Assembly (NCBI GenBank): GCA_005223375.1
Contig: RXOD01005703.1
Location: forward strand, 1-12,826
Origin: Amoebophrya sp. AT5.2
Lineage: Eukaryota; Sar; Dinophyceae; Syndiniales; Amoebophryaceae
Length of the DNA stretch: 12,826 nt
Direction of reading: 5' to 3'
How positions within the stretch are numbered: position 1 is the first letter of the stretch; every line of letters begins with the position of its first letter. Made by a program: the position numbers and the translations under genes. The notes below the pieces were generated by a model, which saw nothing but the letters and a program-made list of their open reading frames with translations, had not been told where the DNA came from and did not search any database. Of this stretch, positions 1 to 8,019 are shown piece by piece.

Positions 1-3000
1 CCCGACGTGCAGCGGCGAAGACAACACGGGGGCTCCTCCGCCGCCGGACACTGCATTTGGGAGATGAAGCGCTATCAGCTGCGTCTGGTGCGAGTGCGAT
101 CCGTTTCCACCTCGTCCACCATGATTTCCGAGGCCGTTGACCGCCGATGAGGGCGCGACGGGGGCTCCTGCACCATCGGAAGTGGTGGTTGGCGAAGGAC
201 TGCCGCCGCCTGCGGGCGTGTCGGTGTCGGTACTGGCGCTGCTGATATGAGCGTTCCACCAGTTCGCGTCGGCAAGGGATTTGATGTAGGTCTCGTGCGC
301 TTTCTGGTTGAATACTGCGAGCCGTTTTTTCAATTCCGCATTCTCGATCTTCTGCTTCCGCAGCTGGTTGGAGAGCCGCGCCTCGGAGTAGGAAGACGCC
401 TCAAACTTCAGCTCTAACGTCTTGCAGTTGCGATCCAAACTCTGGTTCTGCGCACCGAGACACTTAAGCTGCTCCTGGAGTTGGTTCACCTGGACCTGGA
501 GCTGAATCAGCTGCGCTTCTTGGCACTCCCGTTGCTTCTGTTGCGGCGAATTCGCTGGAGTCATCTCCTCGTTCGCACCGTCCTCCGGGGTTCCTTCGCG
601 CTCGCTCGGAATTCTACTTGGACTGGCAGGAGTGGATGTTGGCGGGGCGGAAGCCCGGGCACGGCCTCCTCCTGCGGGGGAAGACGACGATGAGGAGCTG
701 ACGTTGGCCACCTCCTTCTCCTCGCAGTCAGCAACTACATTCACGGACTTCGCACGCACAAGTAAGTCATGTTCGTTTGTTTTTCCGTTCATCTGCACCG
801 CGACCGCGGTCGCTGCCTCGTCTACTTCGCCACTGGGTTTGGATGTGGACTGGAGGCTTGGTCGTGCAACGACGGCGTGCGCACTGTTCGAGCTCGACAC
901 GCCAACCGCTTCCTTCGCCGGAACGAATTCCAATGCGGCGGATGACAGAAAGGAATTTGGCTTGGTGTTTGTCGTCTGGCGCTCAGCGGGAGCAAAATTC
1001 AAGGCCCCCGGCGAAGATGTAGCAGGCCCCCCAGGAGTGTGCTGCTCAAAATTTTCCGGCAGCAGCATGCCCATGAAGTTCGGTGACGAAGTTATTGCAG
1101 AGCTTTGGCTTTGCTGGCTTCGAACTGTCTGCGCCAACAAACCGCCCGTGGCGCCAGTGCCTCCTCCAGTCGGCGGGACAAACAAACCCGGACTAGAGGC
1201 AAACGAGCTTATTTCTGCTTCATTCGATGCGCCGTCTGTTCCGGTGAAGAAGGCTCCCCCGGCCGCTTGCATGGACGCAGCACCTACATGATCATGATTG
1301 CTGCCAGCGAGGACGTGGTGCTGTTGATGTTGTAGATACATTTGCGACAAGGTCAAGGTGGACAGTTCCGACGGTCCGTTGAGCTGGTTCTCGTTATGCG
1401 CAGTGGTGGTCGTGGACGGCGAGGGTGCCGTGACATTACCTTCGTGCTGTGCAGCGTGTCCATCCGGTGCCACCGGCTGCTGCTGCACCATCAGCGGAAA
1501 AAACCCGTACACATTTCCGTCCGGCGCGTAGTACACGGCACTTTCGTAACTGAAGTTCGCGTCCCCTTCCCGCACGGGCTGCGCATCAGCTGCAACAGCA
1601 GCAGCGGCACCATCACCATGATCATGTTGAGCTGTGCGGGGAATAAAGCTACGCGCATCCACTCCGTCGTGATACGAAGCAGGCGTCGGCGGAGGATGTG
1701 GCAGAAAAGACGATCCGCCGCCTAGTGTTGCCCCGTGGCCGTGTTGGTAGCTTGCCGCATACGTGCTGCTGTAGCTTCTAGTACTATCAGCGTGTGTCTG
1801 CAGCTGTGGGGGGGCTCCCCAGCTCGCTGCATGCCAAGTGTGCTGGCGCTGCGTCTTGCCCCTTCCCTTGTTTGCACTCTGAGACGGGTACTCGTACGCC
1901 GAGGACGGTGGCGGCGGGTCCCTGCTCTTGTTCTTGCTGCTCGTCGAAGTCGTTTTTCCCCCGACTTTGCCTGGAGGCTTGCTGCTACTGCTAGTGATGT
2001 CGGCTTTGGACGTGCCACGCTTTCGTGCTTGCTGATGAAGAGGTCGCGCAAGCTGTTCCACCATCCCGCGGCCTGCCTCTGCGCCACTAGGACTCTCACT
2101 TTCAACGCGTTGTTCTTCGGCACGTTTACGCTTGATTTTCTTCGATGGTCTGCCAGCTTTACTTTTTCTTCGGTCGTGCGCAGCTGCATCCTTCTTAGTT
2201 TGCGCGTTTGCATCCTCGTCCACCTGCTTGTTGCTACTTCCAGATCCAGTTCCCGGCTTCTTTTTCTGGCTTCTCGATGACGTTTCCGAGCAGGAGGCAG
2301 ATGAAGATGATGCGCTGCTGCTATTCCTGCCCCGGTTCTCGTGGCTGCTCTGTTGAGCGTAGCTATTACCCGACGTGAACGCGGCGTCACAAGACTTGTC
2401 ACCACCTGCTCCAAGTTCCACACGATTATTTGGTGTCCGTGTTGACGAGCTTGAAACCACTGTGCTCCGTAAGCATACTACCGGTTCGCTTCCCCCGGCA
2501 GTTGAAGCCAGTTCTATGACCTTGTCCGAGCAACGCTCCTTCTTGTTGAAAAACGCCACGACATCACCGAAGAAGTGGCGGAATTTCGCGTACGGTCGCG
2601 GCGGGTAGTACCTTCCTTCAAGCTTCCGCGCATTCACGAGCGGCCGAAGTTTGGCGAACATCAGCCTTTGGTCCGTTTGCTCCAACAGAATTTCGACGAC
2701 CAGGTCGTAAAACTCACGCCACTCAGACTCTTCGGCTTCTGTTTGCGGTGCCCGCACTCTGATTTTCATTTTGGTGGCAGAGCAGGACGCAGTAGTTGAA
2801 GTCGGGCGATTAGTATTTGTCGTAGCGGCTTCTGCTACTCCAACTCCTGAGCCTGACGAATCTGGTGGAACCGGAAGGGGGCGGAACGGGGTTGCTGACG
2901 ATTCTGCGGTAGCCGGCGGAGGTGACGGTGAATGCCGACCTGGTGTCAACAACGTAGAAATCATGGAGATCGATGGTGGAAAACTACAGATCATCTTCAT

Positions 3001-3021
3001 CACGATTACGATACAGTGCAT
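1..3021 (-). CDS. Large disordered protein with PAM2-like motifs and coiled coil (3' end outside window)
   Basis: One uninterrupted minus-strand frame of 1007 codons runs from the first ATG after an in-frame TGA (3039-3037) to the left edge without a stop, so the C-terminus is missing. In-frame ATGs also occur at 3000, 2994 and 2769. The one at 2769 (residue 85, A at -3) begins the first ordered-looking segment. Residues 1-84 are Ser/Pro/Thr-rich. Residues 85-172 are compact and mixed-charge, with FYDLVVEILLEQ, FAKLRPLV and KFRHFFGDVVAFF, and resemble a small winged-helix fold of the OST-HTH/LOTUS sort, which is only a suggestion. A Ser-rich stretch follows, with a basic AT-hook-like patch KAGRPSKKIKRKR at 288-300. 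A long Gln/His/Pro/Gly-rich region holds two PAM2-like motifs (ALNFAP at 673-678; FLSSAALEFVP at 691-701). Residues about 828-907 form a Gln/Leu-rich coiled coil. I recognise no named family. Coding status is strong because no stop occurs over 3 kb; the function is inferred. Confidence 0.85.
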   Translation of the reverse strand, partial: MHCIVIVMKMICSFPPSISMISTLLTPGRHSPSPPPATAESSATPFRPLPVPPDSSGSGVGVAEAATTNTNRPTSTTASCSATKMKIRVRAPQTEAEESEWREFYDLVVEILLEQTDQRLMFAKLRPLVNARKLEGRYYPPRPYAKFRHFFGDVVAFFNKKERCSDKVIELASTAGGSEPVVCLRSTVVSSSSTRTPNNRVELGAGGDKSCDAAFTSGNSYAQQSSHENRGRNSSSASSSSASCSETSSRSQKKKPGTGSGSSNKQVDEDANAQTKKDAAAHDRRKSKAGRPSKKIKRKRAEEQRVESESPSGAEAGRGMVEQLARPLHQQARKRGTSKADITSSSSKPPGKVGGKTTSTSSKNKSRDPPPPSSAYEYPSQSANKGRGKTQRQHTWHAASWGAPPQLQTHADSTRSYSSTYAASYQHGHGATLGGGSSFLPHPPPTPASYHDGVDARSFIPRTAQHDHGDGAAAAVAADAQPVREGDANFSYESAVYYAPDGNVYGFFPLMVQQQPVAPDGHAAQHEGNVTAPSPSTTTTAHNENQLNGPSELSTLTLSQMYLQHQQHHVLAGSNHDHVGAASMQAAGGAFFTGTDGASNEAEISSFASSPGLFVPPTGGGTGATGGLLAQTVRSQQSQSSAITSSPNFMGMLLPENFEQHTPGGPATSSPGALNFAPAERQTTNTKPNSFLSSAALEFVPAKEAVGVSSSNSAHAVVARPSLQSTSKPSGEVDEAATAVAVQMNGKTNEHDLLVRAKSVNVVADCEEKEVANVSSSSSSSPAGGGRARASAPPTSTPASPSRIPSEREGTPEDGANEEMTPANSPQQKQRECQEAQLIQLQVQVNQLQEQLKCLGAQNQSLDRNCKTLELKFEASSYSEARLSNQLRKQKIENAELKKRLAVFNQKAHETYIKSLADANWWNAHISSASTDTDTPAGGGSPSPTTTSDGAGAPVAPSSAVNGLGNHGGRGGNGSHSHQTQLIALHLPNAVSGGGGAPVLSSPLHVG

Positions 3022-4175
3022 TTTTCTAGAAATAATTCATTGTTTTTGGTGATTAGACACAGAACTCAATTAAAAAGAAGTCAAAAAGAAGTACCGGCAA
3101 CATCCTCCCCGTCCACCGGAAGTGGTTCGTCCATAGTGCTGGGCATGATTTAGGGTCTAAGTCCGGGGCTCTTCATCAAGGTTCGTTGTGGGTCGTATTT
3201 GTGGGGGCAACAAGTAGAAATAAACGGTGCTCACCGCGGCCGCGCGGAAGGCGACTGCGAGAAAAGGCAGAACAGAAAAGCACGGGTGTTGAAGGTGTCG
3301 ACATCGAGGTCAGAAGGATAAATGCAAATCTGAAGAAGATCTCATCATGAATTTGAATACAATAGTATCCGACCTTTGCGCGCGGGGTGCCCTGTTGGTC
3401 CGTGCATGTAAGTTGGTCATGATGAACGAGAAAGAATACTTTCTTTTTAATTACGTACACGGATGAACTTTTTCCGAATACACGCAGACGTGTTTGTGTT
3501 CGTCTTCTTAGTTCTAGTTCCCTCATCGCGGCATGTTAGCTTATTGTGGGTGGACGTAGTCGTAGACCGTGACGGACGCTGTGCGCCTATAGGAAGGAGC
3601 TGAAGCCTTTTAGCAGCCAATTTGCGCGCCTTAAGAATTATTTAACGTGGACGAGAACTCCTTCGCTTGCGGCACTTCCGTCGACGAGCGTACTACGTCA
3701 ACGTCTGGATTCTTTCGAATAGATACGAAACCTGTAGTACTGCAACCAATCACGAATGAAAGAACCGAAAATTGCTCTTCGTGCCCGCCAGCGGCAGTGA
3801 TTGTGATACAGATGGCACTGCTCTCGTGCTACGAAACACGGCGCGAGGACGAACAACGACTCAGTGATTCCGCGTTCCACGTTTTATCTTACAGTTCGTC
3901 TTCGTGTGTGTTTTTTGACGAAAATTCCTAAATGAGAGAGAGAGGTGGGCACCTCTCGAAATTCCGGATGAAGATCAAGATGATGGGCGAAAAATAAATA
4001 TCACGAAACTTCTCCTGAACACGGAAGCAGAACTTCTACAACATCAACGAAATCGACAAGAGTCGTCGAATACTGGTTGGGCTGCCCACCCAGGATCGAA
4101 GGACGTTGTAAGTACGGCTTCGCCATTTTAGCAGCGGCCCTATGTATAGTTGTCCTAATCTCGAACCACTAGCAC
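3022..4175. other. Gene-free interval between the large ORF and the GNAT-like gene
   Basis: About 1.15 kb, more A/T-rich than its flanks. It should contain the 3' UTR of the GNAT-like gene and the 5' leader of the large ORF. Open frames on both strands (for example minus 3526-3176 and plus 3647-3931) have no family resemblance or domain-like composition. A 41-codon minus ORF at 4126-4001 is the most protein-like short frame but is unsupported. No tRNA, rRNA or clear promoter element was seen. Confidence 0.6.
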
Positions 4176-5177
4176 TCATGTTGTCGAGGCGGGTGACTCC
4201 ACACCACGCACCATGTAGCCGTACTCGCACTCATCCACTCCCCCTTTTTTCGATCCTTCCACCTCTCGAAACCCCTTCTTTTTCCACCAATCAATCACCC
4301 GCAGCGTGTCCGCATGAATTTGCTGCTTTTGTGCATCTGACCGCGTCTTATGCTTAAAAGGGTCGTCTGGCAGCGGTGGCAAATCGCCCTCCTTTTTCAT
4401 CCACACTAACGGAAAGGGCTTCAGGTAAACGGGACCCGTCTCGTTAGAGAATTTCGCGTCGATCAGCTGCAGGCCGGTCTCGAGAAGAAAAGAGCCAATG
4501 CCGTGGCTCCAGAGACGCTCGTCGTGAACCTGGAGGGTGTCGATGAATATCATCCCGCATGATCTATTCAGCGGGTCGTTCTGCAACGAGTACGATCTGA
4601 AGAGTGGCAGGCGCTTATTCCCCGGGCCGCCTCCCATCTTCTTCTCGATGTTGGTGCTGTCGCAGGAATCAATTGCTATGTTTAATTTTTGAGCATTTAT
4701 TCGATGGCGAGTCGCGAACGTGATCGTGTCCGGTAATATGACCTTCATTCGCGCAAGCTCCAATTTCCCACTAGCGTACACGGATTGAGTCAAACCGGGC
4801 AGAAATTCCTGCGCCTCCTGGAGCGAAAGCCAACACTTTGCGTAGGGTACGTCGAGGCACACGCACCAGGTTTTCACCGGCTCGCCGTCCTCGTCGGAGA
4901 AGTCCTCGTCGAATTCTTCTTCTTCTTCTTCGTCCTCAGCGGGGGCATCGTCGTCCGCACTTGGACGGTCCGAATACTTGTCGGCGTTCCACGACGCGAC
5001 GACGCACTTTGACAGGAGGTCTTTCGGCACGTTTGCTGCGCCGCTATTCACACTGCGCCTGCGCTTCGGCGCATCCACGCCCACGGCCTCTGACGGCGTT
5101 GCAATCTGGGACGTTGCGCGCTTGGCTGAAGCACCATCGTCCTTGCACTTGTCGTTGTCGTGGTCGCCCGCCACCAT
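4176..5177 (-). CDS. GNAT-fold acetyltransferase-like protein with acidic N-terminal region
   Basis: A 333-residue single-exon frame. The start is the ATG at 5177 (A at -3, G at +4); the frame is open further upstream but has only a GTG there. The stop is TGA. Residues 1-60 are polar with a basic PKRRR (37-41) that could be a nuclear localisation signal. Residues 74-99 are almost all Asp/Glu. The C-terminal half shows the order expected of a GNAT acyltransferase: strand GMIFIDTLQV (208-217), the acetyl-CoA pyrophosphate loop WSHGIG (223-228) followed by helix SFLLETGLQLID, a strand near VYLKPFPLVW (250-259), and the motif B helix RVIDWWKKKGF (293-303). The usual Gln/Arg three residues before the first loop Gly is Trp here, so catalysis is not assured. 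Substrate is unknown; a nuclear protein acetyltransferase and a divergent non-catalytic GNAT fold are both possible. The fold assignment rests on motif spacing only. Confidence 0.72.
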   Translation of the reverse strand: MVAGDHDNDKCKDDGASAKRATSQIATPSEAVGVDAPKRRRSVNSGAANVPKDLLSKCVVASWNADKYSDRPSADDDAPAEDEEEEEEFDEDFSDEDGEPVKTWCVCLDVPYAKCWLSLQEAQEFLPGLTQSVYASGKLELARMKVILPDTITFATRHRINAQKLNIAIDSCDSTNIEKKMGGGPGNKRLPLFRSYSLQNDPLNRSCGMIFIDTLQVHDERLWSHGIGSFLLETGLQLIDAKFSNETGPVYLKPFPLVWMKKEGDLPPLPDDPFKHKTRSDAQKQQIHADTLRVIDWWKKKGFREVEGSKKGGVDECEYGYMVRGVESPASTT

Positions 5178-5711
5178 GATTTTGCAACACAAAGTACGAC
5201 TCGAACAAGTATTCAGAACAATGAATAGCAGTTTGACTTTCTTTGTTATTTTAAGCGCCGTCACGATTTTTTTCAGAACAAGGATGAACCAGGCCGAGTC
5301 ATCATTATCTTGGAGAACGACACCAGCCAGTCGTCACGCAGGATGAGGATCACACCTGTTGAACAACAGAAACAGTGACTGTAACGAGTCTGCTCTTCCT
5401 GTTCCTCATCTTCCAGCTCCTCATCGCTGTTCTTCCACCTCCTCCTCCAATTTGTAAATGTTTCGTCCACTGGTGGACGAGGGCAACGGGGCATGCCCGG
5501 TGATATCTCGCGCACCATCCAGCATGGATTTTCGTGTGGCAAAACATGAAATCTCATCGCGTGGCGGTTCTTCTGTTGAATCCTCTGGTTCATGGTCTGA
5601 ACCGTTCTTCAATTATTCTGCTGTGGTGTGTGATTCATTTATTGGCTTCATCCCGTTCGAAGATACCATACCGGTGTATAATCATCTCGCGGCCCTCGCC
5701 CCCTCGCATTT
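5178..5711. other. Intergenic region between eIF3m stop and GNAT-like gene start
   Basis: 534 bp holding the eIF3m 3' UTR and the leader of the GNAT-like gene. On the minus strand it has a purine-rich GA/GGA tract at about 5460-5395. Open frames here on both strands are unlike any known protein and overlap one another, so I call none. No RNA gene was seen. Confidence 0.6.
5638..5643 (-). promoter_or_regulatory. Candidate poly(A) signal AATAAA downstream of eIF3m
   Basis: AATAAA reads on the minus strand about 70 nt past the eIF3m TAA stop, a plausible position for a cleavage and polyadenylation signal. I did not find a matching hexamer just downstream of the other genes. Many protists, dinoflagellates included, do not depend on AATAAA, so this may be chance. 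Confidence 0.3.
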
Positions 5712-8019
5712 TTAGTTTGCGAGCGCGAGGCCTTGGAGCAGGTCGATTTTTGTGATCCACTTTTCCAGCAGGCCGTCTAGTTTCTCCCACTCCTTCTTCT
5801 GGAAGCGGCGCTGCAGCACCGTCTGCACCTCCAGCACCTGCCGCACCTCGTCGATCCGGCCGACCAAGACCCCGTAGTGGGAAGCCTCGATAATCAGGTC
5901 GTCCACGTCCTGGCATTTCAGCTTGGATCGCACTTCGTCCAGCGGGATCTCGGATCGGCCCTCGCACACGGAACACAGCGTGAGCACACGCAGCTTGTTC
6001 GTCAGAGCAGAGGTGGACACCTGGTCGTGTGCCGATGTAAGCGATAGCTAGGGAGGTGTGCGCGTAAGTCGTCGTGTACGGTTGTCTTATTTTGTTCGTT
6101 GTTGCTCAGATGCGGGTCGTGTGCAGATAATATCCGATAATCTTGGTCCGATGCATGGAGGCAGCAGTAGTAGTTGGAGTTGAAGGTCAACATCTTGCTC
6201 TTGGAGATTAAGTAACAGAACAACATCGAAGGCCAAATCGGTAAGGAGAGTGAGAAGAAAGTAAGTACCCCCTGCTGCTCGATGAAGCCTGGATTGGTTT
6301 TCTGGAAGGCCTCCAGCTCCTCGATAGTGCCAGTCACCAGCAGCTGCAGCATGGATGTCAGCTTATTGGTTTGCGGATCCTGCTTAGCCGCCTTCTGAAG
6401 CACCTCAATCTCGAGCAGCCCCTCAACCTGGTAATATTTGATCATCGTCTCCTGATCATTCGTACACGTACTTCCAGCTCCTGCCAGCAGTAGCAGCAGC
6501 CGTTGCCTCTACCGCATGTAGCTTCACCTGCCTAAAGGTAAAGCCGCGAAAGCCACGCGACATGAAGAGACTAGCGCCAGTTCCTGCGTCGTCTTTCGAC
6601 CACTAGCCAGACCAAGAACAAACCTTCATCATTTACCAGAACAAGATCCAGAAAATTTAAGTGAATACCTCGTAGACGCTGGGGAGTTCGACGATTTCGC
6701 GCACGAATTTTGCGATGGCTTCTTTTGATCGGTCGTTCACCTCGGTTTCGATGTTGAGGTATTTTTGCATCCACTTGAAGCTGAGCTCTTCGGACACCTG
6801 CGACATGGACAGCTTCACCTCCGCCTTGAGCAGGGGGATTTGGGTTGCGATGAGGTAGTACAGCTCCTTCCGGTCTTCCAGCATCTGTGCCTCCTCCTGC
6901 TGCCACGCCCCCATCCACTCCTCGAACGTATCCAGGTACGGAACCAGCTCCTGCGATCGAGATGTTGATCCGCAGTAGAAGTGTCAAAATAAAACGGGTC
7001 GAATCATGAACGGAAGTAGTAGTAGATTTCTTTGAAGAGAGCAGGAGATCGATGGACAGATGGTGGCTGGGGGCGCAATTCGCAAGCGCAAGGCGTAGTA
7101 AGTGTAATTAGAAAGTAAGTACGTGAAACAGCTCGTTTTCTGCGGCGTAGTTGAGCACTCCGAAGAAGATTCTTCTCGAGAGCGGGGCGGTGACTGGGGT
7201 GACCGGAATGGCGTTGTAGCTGGTCTGCAGCATCTTGAGGCGCAGTGGAGCGTATTCCTTCCCGCCCAAGAGAAGGTCTACTACCTGATGTAGTTGTCAA
7301 CAGAAGTGTAATTCAGCTTATCTGGACTTCAAGAAGTGCATCGAAATCGATAGAAGAATGAAAAAGAAAATACTGTAAAAATACCTTGCTGACGGCGGAC
7401 TGCAGCTTCGTGACGGTTGACATCAGTGACAGCATGTAGATCAACGTCGAGAAGTAGCATTCGATCTGTTGTGGAACAAGTGGATGCGGCGCATTGATTT
7501 CATTTAGACGAGCAAGAGCTGTTAGTCTTATAGTATTAGTTTGCTCATCTTCGCGTTTTCATTTTATTTTTGTTTTATAACGTTCTTTTCGACATAAAAA
7601 TCAGCGAGCATCAGGCACATGATGCTAGCGGGCCTCCAAATCCACAAGTAGATGAAGTACACATTTACATTCGAATCCGTACTGCAACTACACTGAATCT
7701 GACTGAATCGCATGCGCAATTTATCTGAATCGGTCTAATAAGGGCAACATACCCTTTCGGCCACCACGCTTGATGTTGACGTGGCTCCGGCTCCTTTTCT
7801 CTTCTCCACCTGCTTCACGACGAGGTCGGCCTTGTCGGCGAAGTTCATGAAAATCCCGTAGTAGTCCTCCTTGTCAATAGCGCTCACGAACTGCTGCTCG
7901 AAATCCGAAATCTCATTCTCGGCCATGTTCGCTTCCTTCATCAAGATCTGAATGATCCTCGCGACGGGAATCACGTCCTGGTTCCCGTCGTCCTGGTTAC
8001 CCGCCACAAACTTCGACAT
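5712..8019 (-). CDS. EIF3M: Eukaryotic translation initiation factor 3 subunit M (six exons)
   Basis: Exons on the minus strand: 8019-7753, 7465-7385, 7284-7123, 6950-6669, 6451-6269 and 6020-5712, giving 427 residues. eIF3m is a PCI-domain subunit of eIF3, which binds the 40S ribosome and recruits mRNA in the cytoplasm. The joined protein follows the family order: an acidic N-terminus, helical repeats (MLQTSYNAIP, PLSRRIFFGVLNYA, WMQKYLNIETEV), then a PCI region with FVREIVELPSVYEETMIKYY, ELEAFQKTNPGFIEQQG and a winged helix (about 334-394) with SEIPLDEV and DDLIIEASHYGVLVGRID. A C-terminal helix resembles the human KQQWQQLYDTLNAWKQNL region. The family is usually a little shorter (human 374 residues). 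The ATG at 8019 sits in a good context (ACC-ATG-T) and the stop is TAA. All five introns fall between codons, and each splice keeps the family alignment continuous. COP9 and proteasome PCI subunits are the alternatives but fit less well. Confidence 0.93.
6021..6268 (-). other. eIF3m intron 5
   Basis: 248 bp, phase 0, between GGG and GTG codons. The donor is GTACTTACTTTC and the acceptor ACGACCAG|GTG. Its first 12 bases are identical to those of intron 3. Splicing joins EQQG to VSTSALTNKLR, keeping the PCI domain continuous. Confidence 0.85.
6452..6668 (-). other. eIF3m intron 4
   Basis: 217 bp, phase 0. The donor is GAG|GTATTCAC and the acceptor AATGATCAG|GAG. Splicing joins ELPSVYE to ETMIKYYQVEG, matching the eIF3m pattern before the PCI helices. 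GAG occurs as the exon codon on both sides. Confidence 0.85.
6951..7122 (-). other. eIF3m intron 3
   Basis: 172 bp, phase 0. The donor is CAC|GTACTTACTTTC and the acceptor GATCGCAG|GAG. Splicing joins ENELFH to ELVPYLDTFEEW, in the part of the family that contains the IQYIPTELDQVRKW segment of the human protein. Confidence 0.83.
7285..7384 (-). other. eIF3m intron 2
   Basis: 100 bp, phase 0, the shortest of the five. The donor is AAG|GTATTT and the acceptor CATCAG|GTA. The five bases AGGTA occur at both boundaries, a short direct repeat that could mark a target-site duplication or be chance. Confidence 0.8.
7466..7752 (-). other. eIF3m intron 1
   Basis: 287 bp, phase 0. The donor is AGG|GTATGTTG and the acceptor CACAACAG|ATC. 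It contains three ATTCAG copies near its 5' end and a short hairpin (AGCATCA / TGATGCT, about 7608-7626). No complete snoRNA box set was found. Confidence 0.8.

Noticed and set aside
632..1291. Plus-strand open frame of 219 codons
   Set aside because: It is antisense to the uninterrupted minus-strand frame, has no domain features, and its openness follows from the GC-rich, low-complexity codons of that gene.
1722..2423. Minus-strand open frame of 233 codons and plus-strand frame of 181 codons at 1735-2280
   Set aside because: Both are out of frame with the 3-kb minus-strand gene that covers them. The Arg/Ser-rich composition is a frame-shifted reading of its Ser/Lys codons.
3176..3526. Minus-strand open frame of 116 codons
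   Set aside because: It has no motif, its composition is what one expects of translated non-coding DNA, and it lies between two well-supported genes.
4001..4126. Minus-strand ORF of 41 codons starting MAKPYLQRPS
   Set aside because: It is protein-like but short, lies in the presumed 3' UTR of the GNAT-like gene, and contains GTACTTAC near its start. Without transcripts it cannot be told from chance.
5178..5264. 29-codon N-terminal extension of the GNAT-like protein from a GTG
   Set aside because: A GTG start is unlikely in a eukaryotic nuclear gene, and the ATG at 5177 has a strong context. The extension is hydrophobic and lies in the leader.
5651..5662. GTTCGAAGAT, resembling a tRNA B box
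   Set aside because: No flanking T-stem pairing, acceptor stem or anticodon arm could be built around it on either strand.
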